Below, piece by piece: positions 12,043 to 23,290 of a DNA stretch of 64,000 bases. This stretch comes from Caprella mutica (Eukaryota > Arthropoda > Malacostraca > Amphipoda > Caprellidae). Where the stretch lies: NCBI GenBank assembly GCA_947561585.1, contig CANNZV010001114.1:62001-126000 (forward strand), written 5' to 3'. Below the pieces are notes generated by a model, which made no database searches, was not told where the DNA came from, and saw only the letters and a list, made by a program, of their open reading frames with translations. Within the stretch, counting starts at the first letter, position 1. Every line of letters starts with the position of its first letter. Position numbers and translations under genes: made by a program.

Positions 12043-12439
12043 TTACTTCTTGTAGTTGTAGTTCCCATAGCCACCACCCTGCGTGGAGTTGCTTCAGCTT
12101 TGCTGGGGCGTTTGTCCGGTTTGTTGTCCATAGCCACTCCAAGTACCGGCAGCTTGTCCAGTGGTTGCGGCACTCCAACCGCCCGGTGCCTGTTGTCCCC
12201 AGTTGCCGTAAGAGATTTGAGTTGGCGGTGTCTGTTGCTGCTGGGCATAGTAATTCTGCTGCTGTCCATAGTACCGTATCCTCCTCCTTGCTGGGTGTAT
12301 CCAGATTGGGGTAGCTCTGGGATGAGTAGCTGTTATCCCCATAGCCCCCTGAACCGTAACCACTGCTGCTGGAGTTATCGCCCTGTTGATGTCTGTTTCC
12401 GTCTAGGGGAACAATCCCCGGTAACTTATTTGAAGTCAT
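12043..12439 (-). pseudogene. Captured hnRNP-like Gly/Gln/Tyr-rich C-terminus, frameshifted
   Basis: From ATG 12439 the minus strand reads a low-complexity tail with SSSSGYGSGGYGDNSYSSQS. Around 12290-12260 the message passes through all three frames (NLDT, then QQGGGYG, then YYGQQQNYYAQQQQ). It then continues as SYGNWGQQAPGGWSAATTGQ, meets a TGA, and ends GGGYGNYNYKK before TAA at 12043-12045. This composition (Gly, Tyr, Gln, Asn with an NYNYKK end) is typical of RNA-binding hnRNP proteins, though no RRM is present and I cannot name the parent. The fragment lies sense to the retroelement, as expected for capture from an mRNA. The frameshifts make a working protein unlikely. Confidence 0.6.
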
Positions 12440-12450
12440 GTTTTTTCAAA

Positions 12451-13490
12451 GTATTTATTATCTTTCAATACTTAACAAACATAAACAACCAAACCAGTTA
12501 AATTGATTTACTGTTTGACTGAATTGATGTTTTCAAAATTATTCTAATTCATAAGAATAACTTCACTGAATATAAGTATTTACTATCATTCAATACTTTA
12601 ACAAACATAAACAACCAAAGCAGTTAACTTGATTTACTGTTTAACTGAATTGATGTTTTAACATTATTCTAATTCATAAGAATAACTGCACTGAATATAA
12701 GTATTTACTATCATTCAATACTTTAACAAAAATAAACAACCAAAGCAGTTAACTTGATTTACTGTTTAACTGAATTGATGTTTTAACATTATTCTAATTC
12801 ATAAGAATAACTGCACTGAATATAAGTATTTACTATCATTCAATACTTTAACAAACATAAACAACCAAAGCAGTTAACTTGATTTACTGTTTAACTGAAT
12901 TGATGTTTTAACATTCTAATTCATAAGAATAACTGCACTGAATATAAGTATTTACTATCATTCAATACTTTAACAAACATAAACAACCAAAGCAGTTAAC
13001 TTGATTTACTGTTTAACTGAATTGATGTTTTAACATTATTCTAATTCATAAGAATAAATTCACTGAATATAATTACTAATATTCAAGTGGAACAGCAACA
13101 CAAGTATTAGTTCGCAAGAACCTTTTGTTGAAAGTATTTATTATCATTCAATACTTTAACAAACATAAACAACCAAAGCAGTTTACTGTTTAACTGAATT
13201 GATGTTTTAACATTATTCTAATTCATGAGAATAACTGAATATAATTATTAATATTCAATTGAAACAAAAACAGAAGTCTTAGTTCGCAAGAGCCTTTTGT
13301 TGAAAGTATTTACTATCATTCAATACTTTAACAAACATAAACAACCAAAGCAGTTAACTTGATTTACTGTTTAACTGAATTGATGTTTTAACATTATTCT
13401 AATTCATAAGAATAACTGCACTGAATATAATTATTAATATTTAATTGGAACAGTAACACACGTCTTAGTTCGCAAGAACCTTTTGTTGAA
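12451..13490. repeat. ~125 bp tandem array, seven units
   Basis: Units open GTATTTACTATCATTCAATA and start at about 12451, 12576, 12701, 12826, 12948, 13134 and 13306. The first five are 122-125 bp. The last two are longer (172-186 bp) because they carry an added segment with TTAGTTCGCAAGAACCTTTT. The array lies in what would be the 5' leader side of the copia-like element. Confidence 0.85.
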
Positions 13491-13780
13491 AGACTGTTTA
13501 CCAAAGGATAAGGTCACAGATTTAAAGGTAATTTGTGACCTCTCTTGACACCTCTTCCGCAAAAATACTAAATCATTATATTATAACACAAGTGCATTTT
13601 TAGCTAGAGCAATCATTATAATTGACCTCATTAGCGCGTGAACACGATATGCTTACGCAAGCGTTTTGAGTGATATGTTTCATATAGGTTAACACTTTTT
13701 TCACAGCACTTCGTTTTTATTACTATTATAAACTTCTAATTTGTTTAAACATAATTTGATTTATAAACTCTTATCGTTCA

Positions 13781-13794
13781 CTGGGCCCATAACC
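13781..13794 (-). other. Primer-binding site, half-tRNA initiator-Met type
   Basis: On the minus strand GGTTATGGGCCCAG follows the LTR end immediately. It is complementary to the anticodon stem-loop of initiator methionine tRNA (CTGGGCCCATAACC), not to the tRNA 3' end. Copia elements of insects use exactly this internal tRNA fragment as primer, which confirms both the family and the orientation. It is not a tRNA gene, since no acceptor, D or T arms surround it. Confidence 0.88.
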
Positions 13795-14130
13795 TGTTAG
13801 AATTAGGTTAAATCAGTGGGTTAACAACGTTAAGACATAGAGTTTATTTAAAGAGTAAATATGTTATACAATTAGAAGTCTATGGAGAGATGAGTGGAAC
13901 TCATCTCTCACTGAGTAATGTTCAAGACAGACTGATTTCAGAAACTACAAGACAGGGTATTTAACCCTCGCCGGAAGTGAGATCGACTTTAGACCTTATG
14001 TCCGTTTCTCATTAAAAGTAATACATGGTTATTGAAACAATAGGTAATTTAATATAGCTGAGCTAGTCTAACAGGAAGTTAACATTAAATATATAACGAG
14101 TGTGTAATACATTTAACTAAAATTTCAACA
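13795..14130 (-). repeat. 5' LTR of the copia-like element
   Basis: 336 bp copy apparently identical to 10272-10607, followed by the TATCA duplication. It should hold the element's promoter. Confidence 0.92.
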
Positions 14131-14217
14131 TATCATGTGTGGTGAAGTGGAACTGTTCATGTTGTTTTTATCATAAAACCTGAATAATTAATTCTGTACA
14201 TTAATTTTCAACTAGCC

Positions 14218-14543
14218 CAGTGGTTCTTAACCTTTTTGGAGGTACCGAACACCACAAGCTCCATTCCATATATGCATTCATCGAACCATTGTAGTTGCAA
14301 AAATAAAATGCGTTTTTCCCCATCAAAATAAAAGCATATGTACATAACTATAACATAAACTGTATTAGTGCACAAACTGTACCATGTATCATTTGCACAC
14401 TAAATCACTATGCTCAACGATCAAAACGAACTAAACATGAATTTTGTATAAAAACAAACAACTTAATGAGCCAAACCACCAAACCCCTGAAACTCTCTGA
14501 CCGAACCCCTGGGGTTTGATCGAACCCAGGTTAAGAACCACTG
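14218..14543. mobile_element. hAT-type MITE
   Basis: 326 bp element starting CAGTGGTTCTTAACC and ending with its exact complement. It is flanked by the 8 bp duplication AACTAGCC (14210-14217 and 14544-14551). The CAG-G-TTCTTAACC end and 8 bp duplication are hAT hallmarks. No coding capacity. Confidence 0.93.
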
Positions 14544-14551
14544 AACTAGCC

Positions 14552-17450
14552 TATATGTATGTGGCCCCTCAATGGGTGAAATAACTGAAAGTTACGGACA
14601 GAGTAATTTTTCATCTCGAAAGTAAAGTTTCAATATATTTATAATAACTATTCAGTTAATGTATGGGTAATGGGTACATGTGGCATACGAGTATTTATTG
14701 GTGATCTTTTACGTTGTATGGAGTTGAGTAGTGGCCGGAAATTTCGGTCATGAAAATTCCGTCTTGGAATGATAAATTGCCTCTCAACATAAATGACCCC
14801 TTATATAGTTGGTTGTATCCGCTAGTTTGTTGTACTGCACACTTCCCGATAAAATTAACTGATAATTTTTAATTAATACCTCAAACTAAAAGTTCCGAAA
14901 CTGAATTTTCCACTCAAATCTCATGTTAAATAAATGTCAAAACATGTCATAGTTATTAATGTTACGTATCATTTTACAATGGTAAATGCTTTTAATAAAT
15001 ACACTACACATTTAAAACTTTTTTATTATTGATCTTTAGTAAAATCATTATATAATTTTCTGAGACCGAATTTTCCTAGAACCGTAGGGAGTATATAACC
15101 TAACAGTTGTGCGAAGTATAGATTTCACGACATAGTTCTTTATGAATCAGACGTTTAATCTTACTAAATTAAATTTAGCACGACCTCCATTATCCGTGCC
15201 ACTTGTTTATTTTATATTTTTCCTACTCTACCTAATATCTTTACCTTGTTGACTCTTCCTCTTCTACCACTTTCGAGCAAATAATCATATTCGAGCAATT
15301 ATTCATTTGAGTAATTGTTTTTCGAGCAATTGTTCATTCGAGCACCGGCTACCAAATAATAATCAATAACACTCCATATAAACTACCATTATAAATTTGC
15401 TTCATTGAATAAGTTCATTAGGCATTAAAACGTTGACCGCGATTTGTACCATATATGTACACAGGAGAACTTTCCCACAGCGATGTGCACATATACGGTA
15501 CACGCATCAAAAATGTAATTTCTTAAATTATATGTTTTAATTTTAGGGAATGGTGTACTGTAACAAGAAGGTAAATAACTAAAATGAATATAGATCATGA
15601 AAAATATGTTTATTTATAACTATAACCGGAATTGATATAATACATGTTTCAACCTATCGCCAGTAAAGCAAACATGCTGGATCAGCAATCGCTGTCAACG
15701 TGTTGAAGGAGAAGAACTCGCTTAAGTATATGACAGCAAGAGTAAATTCTAATTTTTGACCATCAATAACTAATTTTCAAAAATTTTGCTCTAGAATTTT
15801 AGAAATTGAAGTAAAGTTACCAGATTTCAAGCAAATCTATTTATTATTGAAAGAAGAAATTTACAAGTCCATATGTGAATATTATATGAAATTTTGACAC
15901 AAGTCTTAAATAAAATTTTCAAAATTCTGATTCCTAAAAAGAGTTGTGAATGAACAACAGGCTACCATTTAAAGTTTGTTCAATCAAATCAGTTCTCTAT
16001 TGATCATGTTTTAGAGGTTGGCAAACTGTAAAACAGTTTCACAAAAGTAACCAACAAGTTACTCCTTTCTGAAGATATCATTTTAAGCCAATTTGGCATG
16101 TCTGAGTTTTGACGTTTAAAATTCAGGCCAATTAATTAATTGGCATTTCAGTAATATGGTCTATTTATTCAGTATTCACAATTTTCCCAAAATAACAAAC
16201 AACAATCAGGTTGCAGTGTTCCTAGCAAGTCCCATCTAAATGATTTAGTTAAGCTTGGAGAACTTCAAATTAGATATTGGTCATAATTCAGAAGTATTGG
16301 AATTTTGATCAATAGCTATGTCATTTGTGTTTAACTGATCTGTAATATAGATCTATTTCAATGCACTATATATTGATCAATCAATTGTTAGCAATGAATC
16401 AATATTGATTGATGGGCATTTGAATGATATGGAAAGCTTTATTTTATGCATCTAATTGATGCATTTCATTGCAAATATCAATCTATTGCATGTTTCTTTA
16501 ACCATTAGCTATATTTTGATGAAATGGTACAATTAAATGCACAAACTAAAAATCTATATCCTTCAAATGTGTATCAATCTATGACTGTGATAATGATTGA
16601 TCAATAGATTGTGCAGAGAAAAGCGGTCAATATTGTCGATCAGTCAAACATGCATGACGACTATATTGCTTGGAGAGCCTAAATTTGAATATTGAGGAGC
16701 TATTCATTAATCATAAGAGTTTATCAGAAAAATGGAGAGTAAAAAATCAACAGTTCTAAAGTAAGTTATGAATAGTATGCCTGGCAGCCTGAATGCTGAT
16801 TGTATTTGTCATGTCAGCAGACTTTTCTTCTCACTAAAATGGATATTCTTGCAATGTCGGAGGACTATTTAGTTTTATTTATTCCTAATTTACTATCAAT
16901 TTTTTTAAGGTGAAAATCCATGTTTCAGATGCTGGCAAACTCTAAGGCTGTTTGCAAAATTTCACAAAAATGCTACTACAAGTCCCAAGCCAATTTTGTC
17001 TATTGTTTGAAGATTTCAACAAAATTAACACTTTGATGCCAGTGTGCATAAAAAAAGGTTGAGCATTTATACTTTCTATGAAAATAATTTTGAAATATCT
17101 CCTATATTTACATGTTTTTTGTTAACTGAGGAGTTGTCAAAAGTCAATATAGCCTAAATAGATTTATATATTGGAGAACATAGATTTATTACCTAGAGAA
17201 AATAAATTTACTGAAGTCTGAAATTAAGATTAAAGTAGCTTTGACTCCTCTCTGCAGAATATTGTTAAATATGGAACTATTTCCAAACGACTAAGATTAA
17301 ATTTAGATTTTTGGAGATCTCTGAAATCTGAGGAAGATCTTGAATTAATTCCCATGTTACAAATAATTTTGACGAGATGTTGAAGACTGAGAGGGTCAAT
17401 TAAAAACTGGTTTACACTTTAAAAGCCAAAAGGTAAAATCTCAGATGTCT
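14552..17450. other. AT-rich spacer without recognised genes
   Basis: No coding region, RNA gene or clear element was found. Two small things stand out. A block with TATCCGCTAGTTTGT and TACTGCACACTTC (about 14815-14848) recurs near 51698-51730 and, inverted, near 57445-57480. A short run of TTCGAGCAA-like words lies at 15274-15345. Confidence 0.5.
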
Positions 17451-18188
17451 AATGGGGTAAAACAGGTAAATTGCAGCACAGTAGCTATCTAAAGAGTCTT
17501 ATACTGACTGCGGCCTCTATAATCCCATAACGTAGAGCAATGATAAAGATAATAGCTTAAAAAAAATAAACTCATGTCACTCAAATAAAAATCTATAAAA
17601 AGCATGGCACTTCTTTTGATATGCAACATTTCAATATAAATTTTAAATATATAAATAAGTATTTAATATATAAGTTTCTTGTCAGTCTGAAAAGTATAGC
17701 AGGATTTGAGAATTAATCGTGCACCCAAGTCCTATTTAATTCCTATGTTCCCATGTTATTTGCTGCGCCCAAATCCTAATTTCTGTAGAAAATCCTGGGT
17801 CTGTTGAGACCTTCTTTCCGGACTCCGTTTCTCGAGATGTCCACAATTTACCTGTGTGCCATGTGCGGCAATAACAGGGAGCCAGTCTGCTAGAATGCAT
17901 TTCATGGAAAATTCCACAAACATGTCTGTGGAAATTTCCCCCCTATTCCTATGAAAATAATATTCAAGCAAAGTCTGTGGATTAATCCAGTCTGCAGAAT
18001 GTGTCTCTTCTCCTGCAGAGATTTTAATTTGAGACAGATACTCTCTGACTCTCAGTAGCAGATTCAGAATCTCCAACAGCTAAATTAATGGCAACATATG
18101 AATTAATTCAATATCTCCTGAAGAGATCACCAATTTCTAAAATTCAATCAAAAACTCCTGCAGACAGTCTTATCATGAATTATTTTTC

Positions 18189-18481
18189 CCAGGTAATACA
18201 GCATGTCCAAACTCACCATTTTAATAATAATGGCGAGTTTGTGACAGTTATTTGGAACCCTTCCAGTTCCTGCAGTTTGGGTGAATTATTTTGAGCACTT
18301 GAAAAGAAAATGGCGAGAACTATCTATTTTTTTTAATTTTCTCCTATGCTACAATGTTATTTTGTAGAGAATTTATGGTAATTTGATCATATTGGAGAGA
18401 AATTTGATTAGGTGATTTTTGAAGAGAGCTGGAGTGACATATCACATATGGAGAGTTTATGAGCCCTACTATTTCACTTGG
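18189..18481 (+). mobile_element. MITE family copy 1
   Basis: Starts CCAGGTAATACAGCATGTCC and ends with the complement of CCAAGTGAAATAGTAGGGCT. Internal GAGTTTGTGACAGTTATT and TCTCCTATGCTACAATGTTA are shared with the copies at 19398 and 20390. Target duplication not clear. Confidence 0.65.
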
Positions 18482-19397
18482 CCATTTATCACCTTCTTAT
18501 TTTATTTGTATAATAATCATATGTAATATGTAGCTATTTATGTTTAAAAGTAGAAGTCATGAAAAGACATCTTCCAAATCAGTTAAAACACACTTTGCAG
18601 ACATGAAGTATAAAGATGTTTCCAAGTGTAAAATCTTCCTTAGAAATAAAATGAAACCAAATTTCTCTTTTAAAGCATCTTAAATATGGCGACCTGGATC
18701 CATTTTCTCACTAAACTGGCAACTTTCCTGCCACATTTTAAAACATCGCATGAGGACTGGTACACCTGGAGTCCAGTCTAGTTTCAGAGAATGTTCATTG
18801 AGTCGCCAATATATATTTTTTTTCAAAATTAAGTCAACAAAAATTAGTAATGCATTCGCCAGTCATCAAAAAATAATTCCAATTTTGAAAGTTGACAGTC
18901 GTCAATACCTATATTATTATATCTACCTAATTATCAAAAGTAAACATACCTTAATATATAATTGAGAGCATATCAGCCAATCAGAGAGAGGCATACAACT
19001 GATACCAGCCAATCACAGAGCAGAGAGGCATAATTACTTTCATAGTTATTCATTTGTTTTTGTTTTTCGATAATTAGTCAGAGAGCATCGAATTAAAATG
19101 AAAAGTAGTGACAACATCATTCATAACAAAAGATTGCAATCTTTCACAGAAAACAGAAAATTTATATACACAATACATCACAGCATATCAAAACAAAATT
19201 GCGACTTTGTTTACATTTCAACAAAGATGCTTTTCGCTGTTCATACATGATTCTTATTTCATGAGTCACCAATTTTAATTTTAAATCTAATTAAAGGGCT
19301 CATTACTCGTCTTATATATGGGAAAGATACTTATTTTTTCCAATTTCTAAGTCAACAATTAATCGGCGACTTGGTACATACTCTTAAACTAGGGAGT

Positions 19398-20194
19398 CCA
19401 GGAAATAAAGCATGTCCAAACTCGCCATTTCATTGGCGCGTTTGTGACAGTTATTTTATTCTGAGCCCCTCAAAATCTCAATTGCCATGTTTCAAAGTGT
19501 GGCAGGAAAGTCACCATTTTAGTGAGAAAATGGATCCAGGTCGCTACATTTAAGATACTTTAAAGAAGAAATTTGACTTCCTAGTCAAGATTTTACACTT
19601 GGAAAATATCCTCCTGCTTCATATCTGATGCATGTGAATCTCTTGAGACTATTTTATGAGTGATTTACTTGTTAGTTGATATAGGGTCAAGCAGGTAAAT
19701 TGCGGCACACAGACTAACTGCGGCCTCTAACAAGTAACAACAGAAACATCATACATTCAAAACACACGTTAAAAACTTAAATTAATAAATTATAGCATGC
19801 ACTGCGCTTCTTTTGATAGCTATGCAACATTTTAATGTAATTTCTTTTAAGAATATTTTAGAGACTCTCTTGAGAGCCTGAGAGGGCCGCAATTAAAAAT
19901 TAAAGGGCCACAATTTACCTGCGTGACCCTAATATTATAAACATGTTTTTCAACTTATTTCACCCCTAAAAAGTTGCCAATGTACTGGCAACTTCTGTTC
20001 ATACTTTAAAACATGGCTCAATTGCAAATGGGCCATGGTGAGAATTTGAGAAATATCTATTTTACAATTTTCTCCTATTCTAAAATGTTAAATGTAATTT
20101 GGAAAGAATTTATGATAATTTGATCATTTTAATTTTTGGAGAGCTGGAGAGACAAATGAAATAGAGAGTTAATGAACCACCCTATTATACTTGG
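19398..20194 (+). mobile_element. MITE family copy 2, interrupted
   Basis: Begins CCAGGAAATAAAGCATGTCC; the far end with TATTATACTTGG is at about 20194. The middle is interrupted by other repeats, including the element at 19682-19931, so this copy is an older host of insertions. Confidence 0.5.
19682..19931. mobile_element. Small TIR element nested in MITE copy 2
   Basis: About 250 bp between TAGGGTCAAGCAGGTAAATT and the near-complement AATTTACCTGCGTGACCCTA. A related left end (AACAGGTAAATTGCAGCAC) occurs near 17460, so the family has at least two members here. Short AT-rich flanks make the duplication ambiguous. Confidence 0.6.
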
Positions 20195-20389
20195 CCTGGA
20201 CTTGGAGTCTGGGCGGCTGGGCCAGTCCCTAAGTTAGGCACTAAGATGCCAGTCTGCAGAATATGGAACATTTTTCCAAGAATCTCTGCAGTCTGCAGGA
20301 GTTTTTGAATGAATTTTAGAAATTTGAGATCTCTGCGGGAGATTCTTAATTAATTCCTATGTTACCATTAATTTAGCTGCCAAGTAAAA

Positions 20390-20607
20390 TAGTATGTCTC
20401 ATAAACTCGCCATTTGTCTCTCCAGCTCTATCCAAAATTCAACAAATTCTCTCCAAAATGATTGAAATTATCATTAATCCTCTCCAAAATAACATTGTAG
20501 CATAGGAGAAAAATAGATAAAACTCACCATTTGCAATTGAAGGGCTCGGAATAACTGTCACAAACTCGGCATTAAAATGGCGAGTTTGGACATGCTTTAT
20601 TACTTGG
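20390..20607 (-). mobile_element. MITE family copy 3
   Basis: Bounded by CCAAGTAAAATAGTATGTCT and, at the other end, CATGCTTTATTACTTGG, with the 8 bp duplication TTTAGCTG on both sides. This is the copy that best defines the family ends. An 8 bp duplication suggests a hAT-like transposase. Confidence 0.75.
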
Positions 20608-21398
20608 TTTAGCTGCGGCCTGCGGGAGATTTTGAATTAATTCCTATGTTACCATTAATTTAGCTGCGGGAGATTCTGAATCTGCTGCTGAGAGTCAGAG
20701 AGTAGCTCTTTCTCATATTAAAGTCTCTGCGGGAGAAGAGACACATTCTGCAGACTGGCTAAGATGCAAGATTAAATGAAAATTGTGGCTTGAAATCTTC
20801 AAAATGAGCCAAAACTGGCTTGGCTCAGAATTTTTGTAAGATTTTGCTTACAATCAACCAGCCTCTCGAAAATGTCAAAATGGCACTCAATTTCTTAAAT
20901 CACTTTGAAAGTAAAGCAGTAGTCTAGCAGATTCAATTATTTGGACAAATTTGCTCTCAGAAATCGGCCTTCTTCAGAATCTCCCTGAACTAAATTAATG
21001 GTACCTAACTTACGTAGAAATTAATTTTATGCTCAAATTTCTAAATTTGAAGTCAGATCTGTCTGAGAGTTTTCAGTTTAAGAAAAATTGTTCCATAATC
21101 TTTTTTTTTTTTTTTTTTTAATGATATTGAAGAGGTATATAGTATATATCCATATATACTTTGACCCCTGGATCTACAACATACCTGTGTTATGCTTATA
21201 ATTTTCTCCAGATTACTTCTAAATTCTATATTTCAAAGATTTGCTTTTTTTTTTTTAACAAGCTCTTAAAATTAATACTCACTGTCTATGTAAAGAACCT
21301 TACATAAGTTTTAAAACCATATTCTAATTAAAAATAATTATATAATGTAGATAAATAAATATCTAATCTAAACTAAAATATTTAACCAGGGACCAGTT

Positions 21399-22070
21399 GC
21401 CGGTAGTTCTCTTCAGAACCCACCCTAGTCCCCACTGAAGTAAACCTCAGCAGGGAGTTCGAGTGGGACCTACTGGGAGGGCGTAAAGGACAATACAATA
21501 TGGGGAGAGTGCCGGGCGTTCTCTTCAGAACCCACCCTAGTCCCCACTGAAGTAAACCTGAGCAGGGAGTTCGAGTGGGACCTACTGGGAGGGCGTTAAG
21601 GACAATACAATATGGGGAGAGTGCCGGGCGTTTTCTTCGGAACCCACCCTAGTCCCCACTGAAGTAAACCTCAGCAGGGAGTTCGAGTGGGACCTACTGG
21701 GGAGGGCGTAAAGGACAATACAATATGGGGAGAGTGCCGGGCGTTCTCTTCGGAACCCACCCTAGTCCCCACTGAAGTAAACCTCAGCAGGGAGTTCGAG
21801 TGGGACCTACTGGGAGGGCGTAAAGGACAATACAATATGGGGAGAGTGCCGGGCGTTCTCTTCGGAACCCACCCTAGTCCCCACTGAAGTAAACCTCAGC
21901 AGGGAGTTCAAGTGGGACCTACTGGGAGGGCGTAAAGGACAATACAATATGGGGAGAGTGCCGGGCGTTCTCTTCGGATCCCACCCTAGTCCCTACTGAT
22001 GTAAACCTCAGCAAGCAGAGTTCAAGTGGGACGTACTGGGAGTGGGAGGGCAGGGGAAACCTTGACCCAC
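21399..22070. repeat. GC-rich 112 bp minisatellite, about six units
   Basis: Units begin GCCGGGCGTTCTCTTC and start at 21399 (variant), 21511, 21623, 21736, 21848 and 21960, a period of 112-113 bp. Each holds CCCACCCTAGTCCCCACTGA and GGGAGTTCGAGTGGGACC. The units are nearly identical and much more GC-rich than the surroundings. Open frames across the units are accidental. Confidence 0.9.
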
Positions 22071-22177
22071 CCATTTTAGGTTCAAGCCTACCAACCTTGT
22101 CAAGGTTCCACTTATATATGGTACATAAGTTCTTTAGGCTTGACCCTGTAGCCAGAATAAATACTGGACCAACTTAA

Positions 22178-23290
22178 TCAATTTACCCAGCCCAACAATA
22201 AACTGTCAGATTTAGCATTCGAATACATGAAGATGATTAAATAAATAAAATATCTATATAGCCTATCCTTCAATTTCCCTGAACACTTAATGTAGGCTAT
22301 CAGTATATTGAAAATTTCTTTCCTTTTGTCCAGCAATGTAGGGTTACCCTCAAGAATTGTTTTGAGAGAAGGATTATTCACAATCTCAATGCTATTGAGA
22401 CCTCTATACATAAATTCTCTTTGATCCTGGTAGTGGATGCATTCCAATATGTAATGCTTTATGGTTTCTGGTTCATAGCAGTACATACAATCTGCGGTAG
22501 CAGACATCCCAAATCTATGCATATATTGTTGCAGTCCAGCATGACCTATTCTCAAGCGATGTATCACTACTTCATGCTGTCTATCTTTAAACTGAGCAAC
22601 AGGAGCATCTCTTGATGCCTTTTCTCTTACCTCTCTAAGAAATTTACCTGTACCTGTCGTGTCAGACTTAAAAAGCCAGTAATCATTCCAATAATCATAG
22701 ATTTTTCTTTTGAGGATACTAATCCATTCTGATCCTGATAGGTCATATCATAGTAAATAAATAGAGAAGTATACCAAGTACAATATTGGAACATCAAAAA
22801 ATACTCTGAGTGACGTCATACAAAGTATTTTCCATTTTGTTTTTAAATAAAAAATGTTCTACTATTCAGTTAAACGTGCATTTTCATGGAAATTAACTTA
22901 CATAAAATTGTTTTTATCACGTTTTACACTCTATTCACTTATAATATTCACCTTATAATACTTCTAATACATGAGTGTACTCTATGCGACGCCATTTGTT
23001 TACATCGTTTCTGAAGAATGGATCAAGTTCACCGTCAATTAATTCGAAACTTAGTATACTTTTCTATTTATTTACTATGGGTCATATAGCTCACTTTGAA
23101 TGTTTAGGTGTCCTTTTTTTGCTGATTGATCAGCTATCTCATTCCCAGTGATCCCACAGTGTGCTCTTATCCAATGCACATGTACTCTGCCAGCTTTATT
23201 CAGATCAATTAGCAAATTCTGTATTTTCATAACATAATCTGCAGGAGAACTTGAAATTAACACACTTTGAAAGACGGAAACGTGGAGCAA
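22178..23290 (-). pseudogene. 3' end of a LINE ORF2 (RNase H and C-terminal zinc-knuckle region)
   Basis: The minus strand from 23290 reads VHVHWIRAHCGITGNEIADQ, the closing motif of the RNase H domain carried by some non-LTR retrotransposons. After removal of the 331 bp insertion at 22749-23079 the frame continues through YDL and on to HRLRIGHAGLQQYMHRFGM. It then reaches a C-x2-C...H-x4-C-type element (CMYCYEPETIKHYILEC) that typically ends these ORF2 proteins, stopping at 22178. The reading frame is open across this region apart from the insertion, but the element is 5' truncated (no reverse transcriptase). Confidence 0.75.
22749..23079. mobile_element. 331 bp TIR element inserted in the LINE
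   Basis: Ends CATAGTAAATAAATAGAGAA and the complement of CATAGTAAATAAATAGAAAA; similarity extends about 30 bp. The 8 bp duplication GGTCATAT is at 22741-22748 and 23080-23087. The size of the duplication fits hAT or P superfamilies; there is no CAG-G start, so the superfamily is left open. No coding capacity. Confidence 0.85.

Larger units (their letters stand above)
10272..14130 (-). mobile_element. Non-autonomous copia-like LTR retrotransposon with captured gene fragment
   Basis: A complete insertion flanked by TATCA duplications (10267-10271 and 14131-14135). Two 336 bp LTRs, seen as identical, start TG and end CA. On the minus strand the primer site follows the first LTR and a purine tract (GTGTGAGGAGGAG) precedes the second. 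The 3.2 kb interior keeps only the last ~40 codons of the copia polyprotein (RNase H end). The rest is an AT-rich segment, a 180 bp tandem duplication, a broken hnRNP-like gene fragment and a ~125 bp tandem array. It must have been mobilised by proteins from another element. Identical LTRs imply recent insertion. Confidence 0.92.
17450..20800. repeat. Nest of inverted repeat and MITE copies
   Basis: Several repeat families overlap here. The segment 17985-18120 (AGTCTGCAGAATGTGTCTCT...) returns inverted at about 20620-20765. The segment about 18590-18745 (GGATCCATTTTCTCACTAAA) returns inverted at about 19490-19625. Words such as TCTGCAGA, GGGAGATTCTGAAT and GCGGCC recur throughout. A 106-codon minus frame at 17756-18076 matches nothing I know and is treated as chance. 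The layered inverted copies imply repeated insertion into earlier copies. Confidence 0.6.

Noticed and set aside
12004..12501. 165-codon plus-strand frame
   Set aside because: It is the antisense shadow of the hnRNP-like fragment read on the minus strand, whose composition is far more protein-like.
13781..13794. Part of a tRNA gene (initiator Met anticodon arm)
   Set aside because: Only the anticodon stem-loop complement is present, and it abuts the LTR, so it is the primer-binding site of the retroelement.
17756..18076. 106-codon minus-strand frame
   Set aside because: Overlaps an inverted repeat pair and a MITE nest; no family resemblance and no intact second copy.
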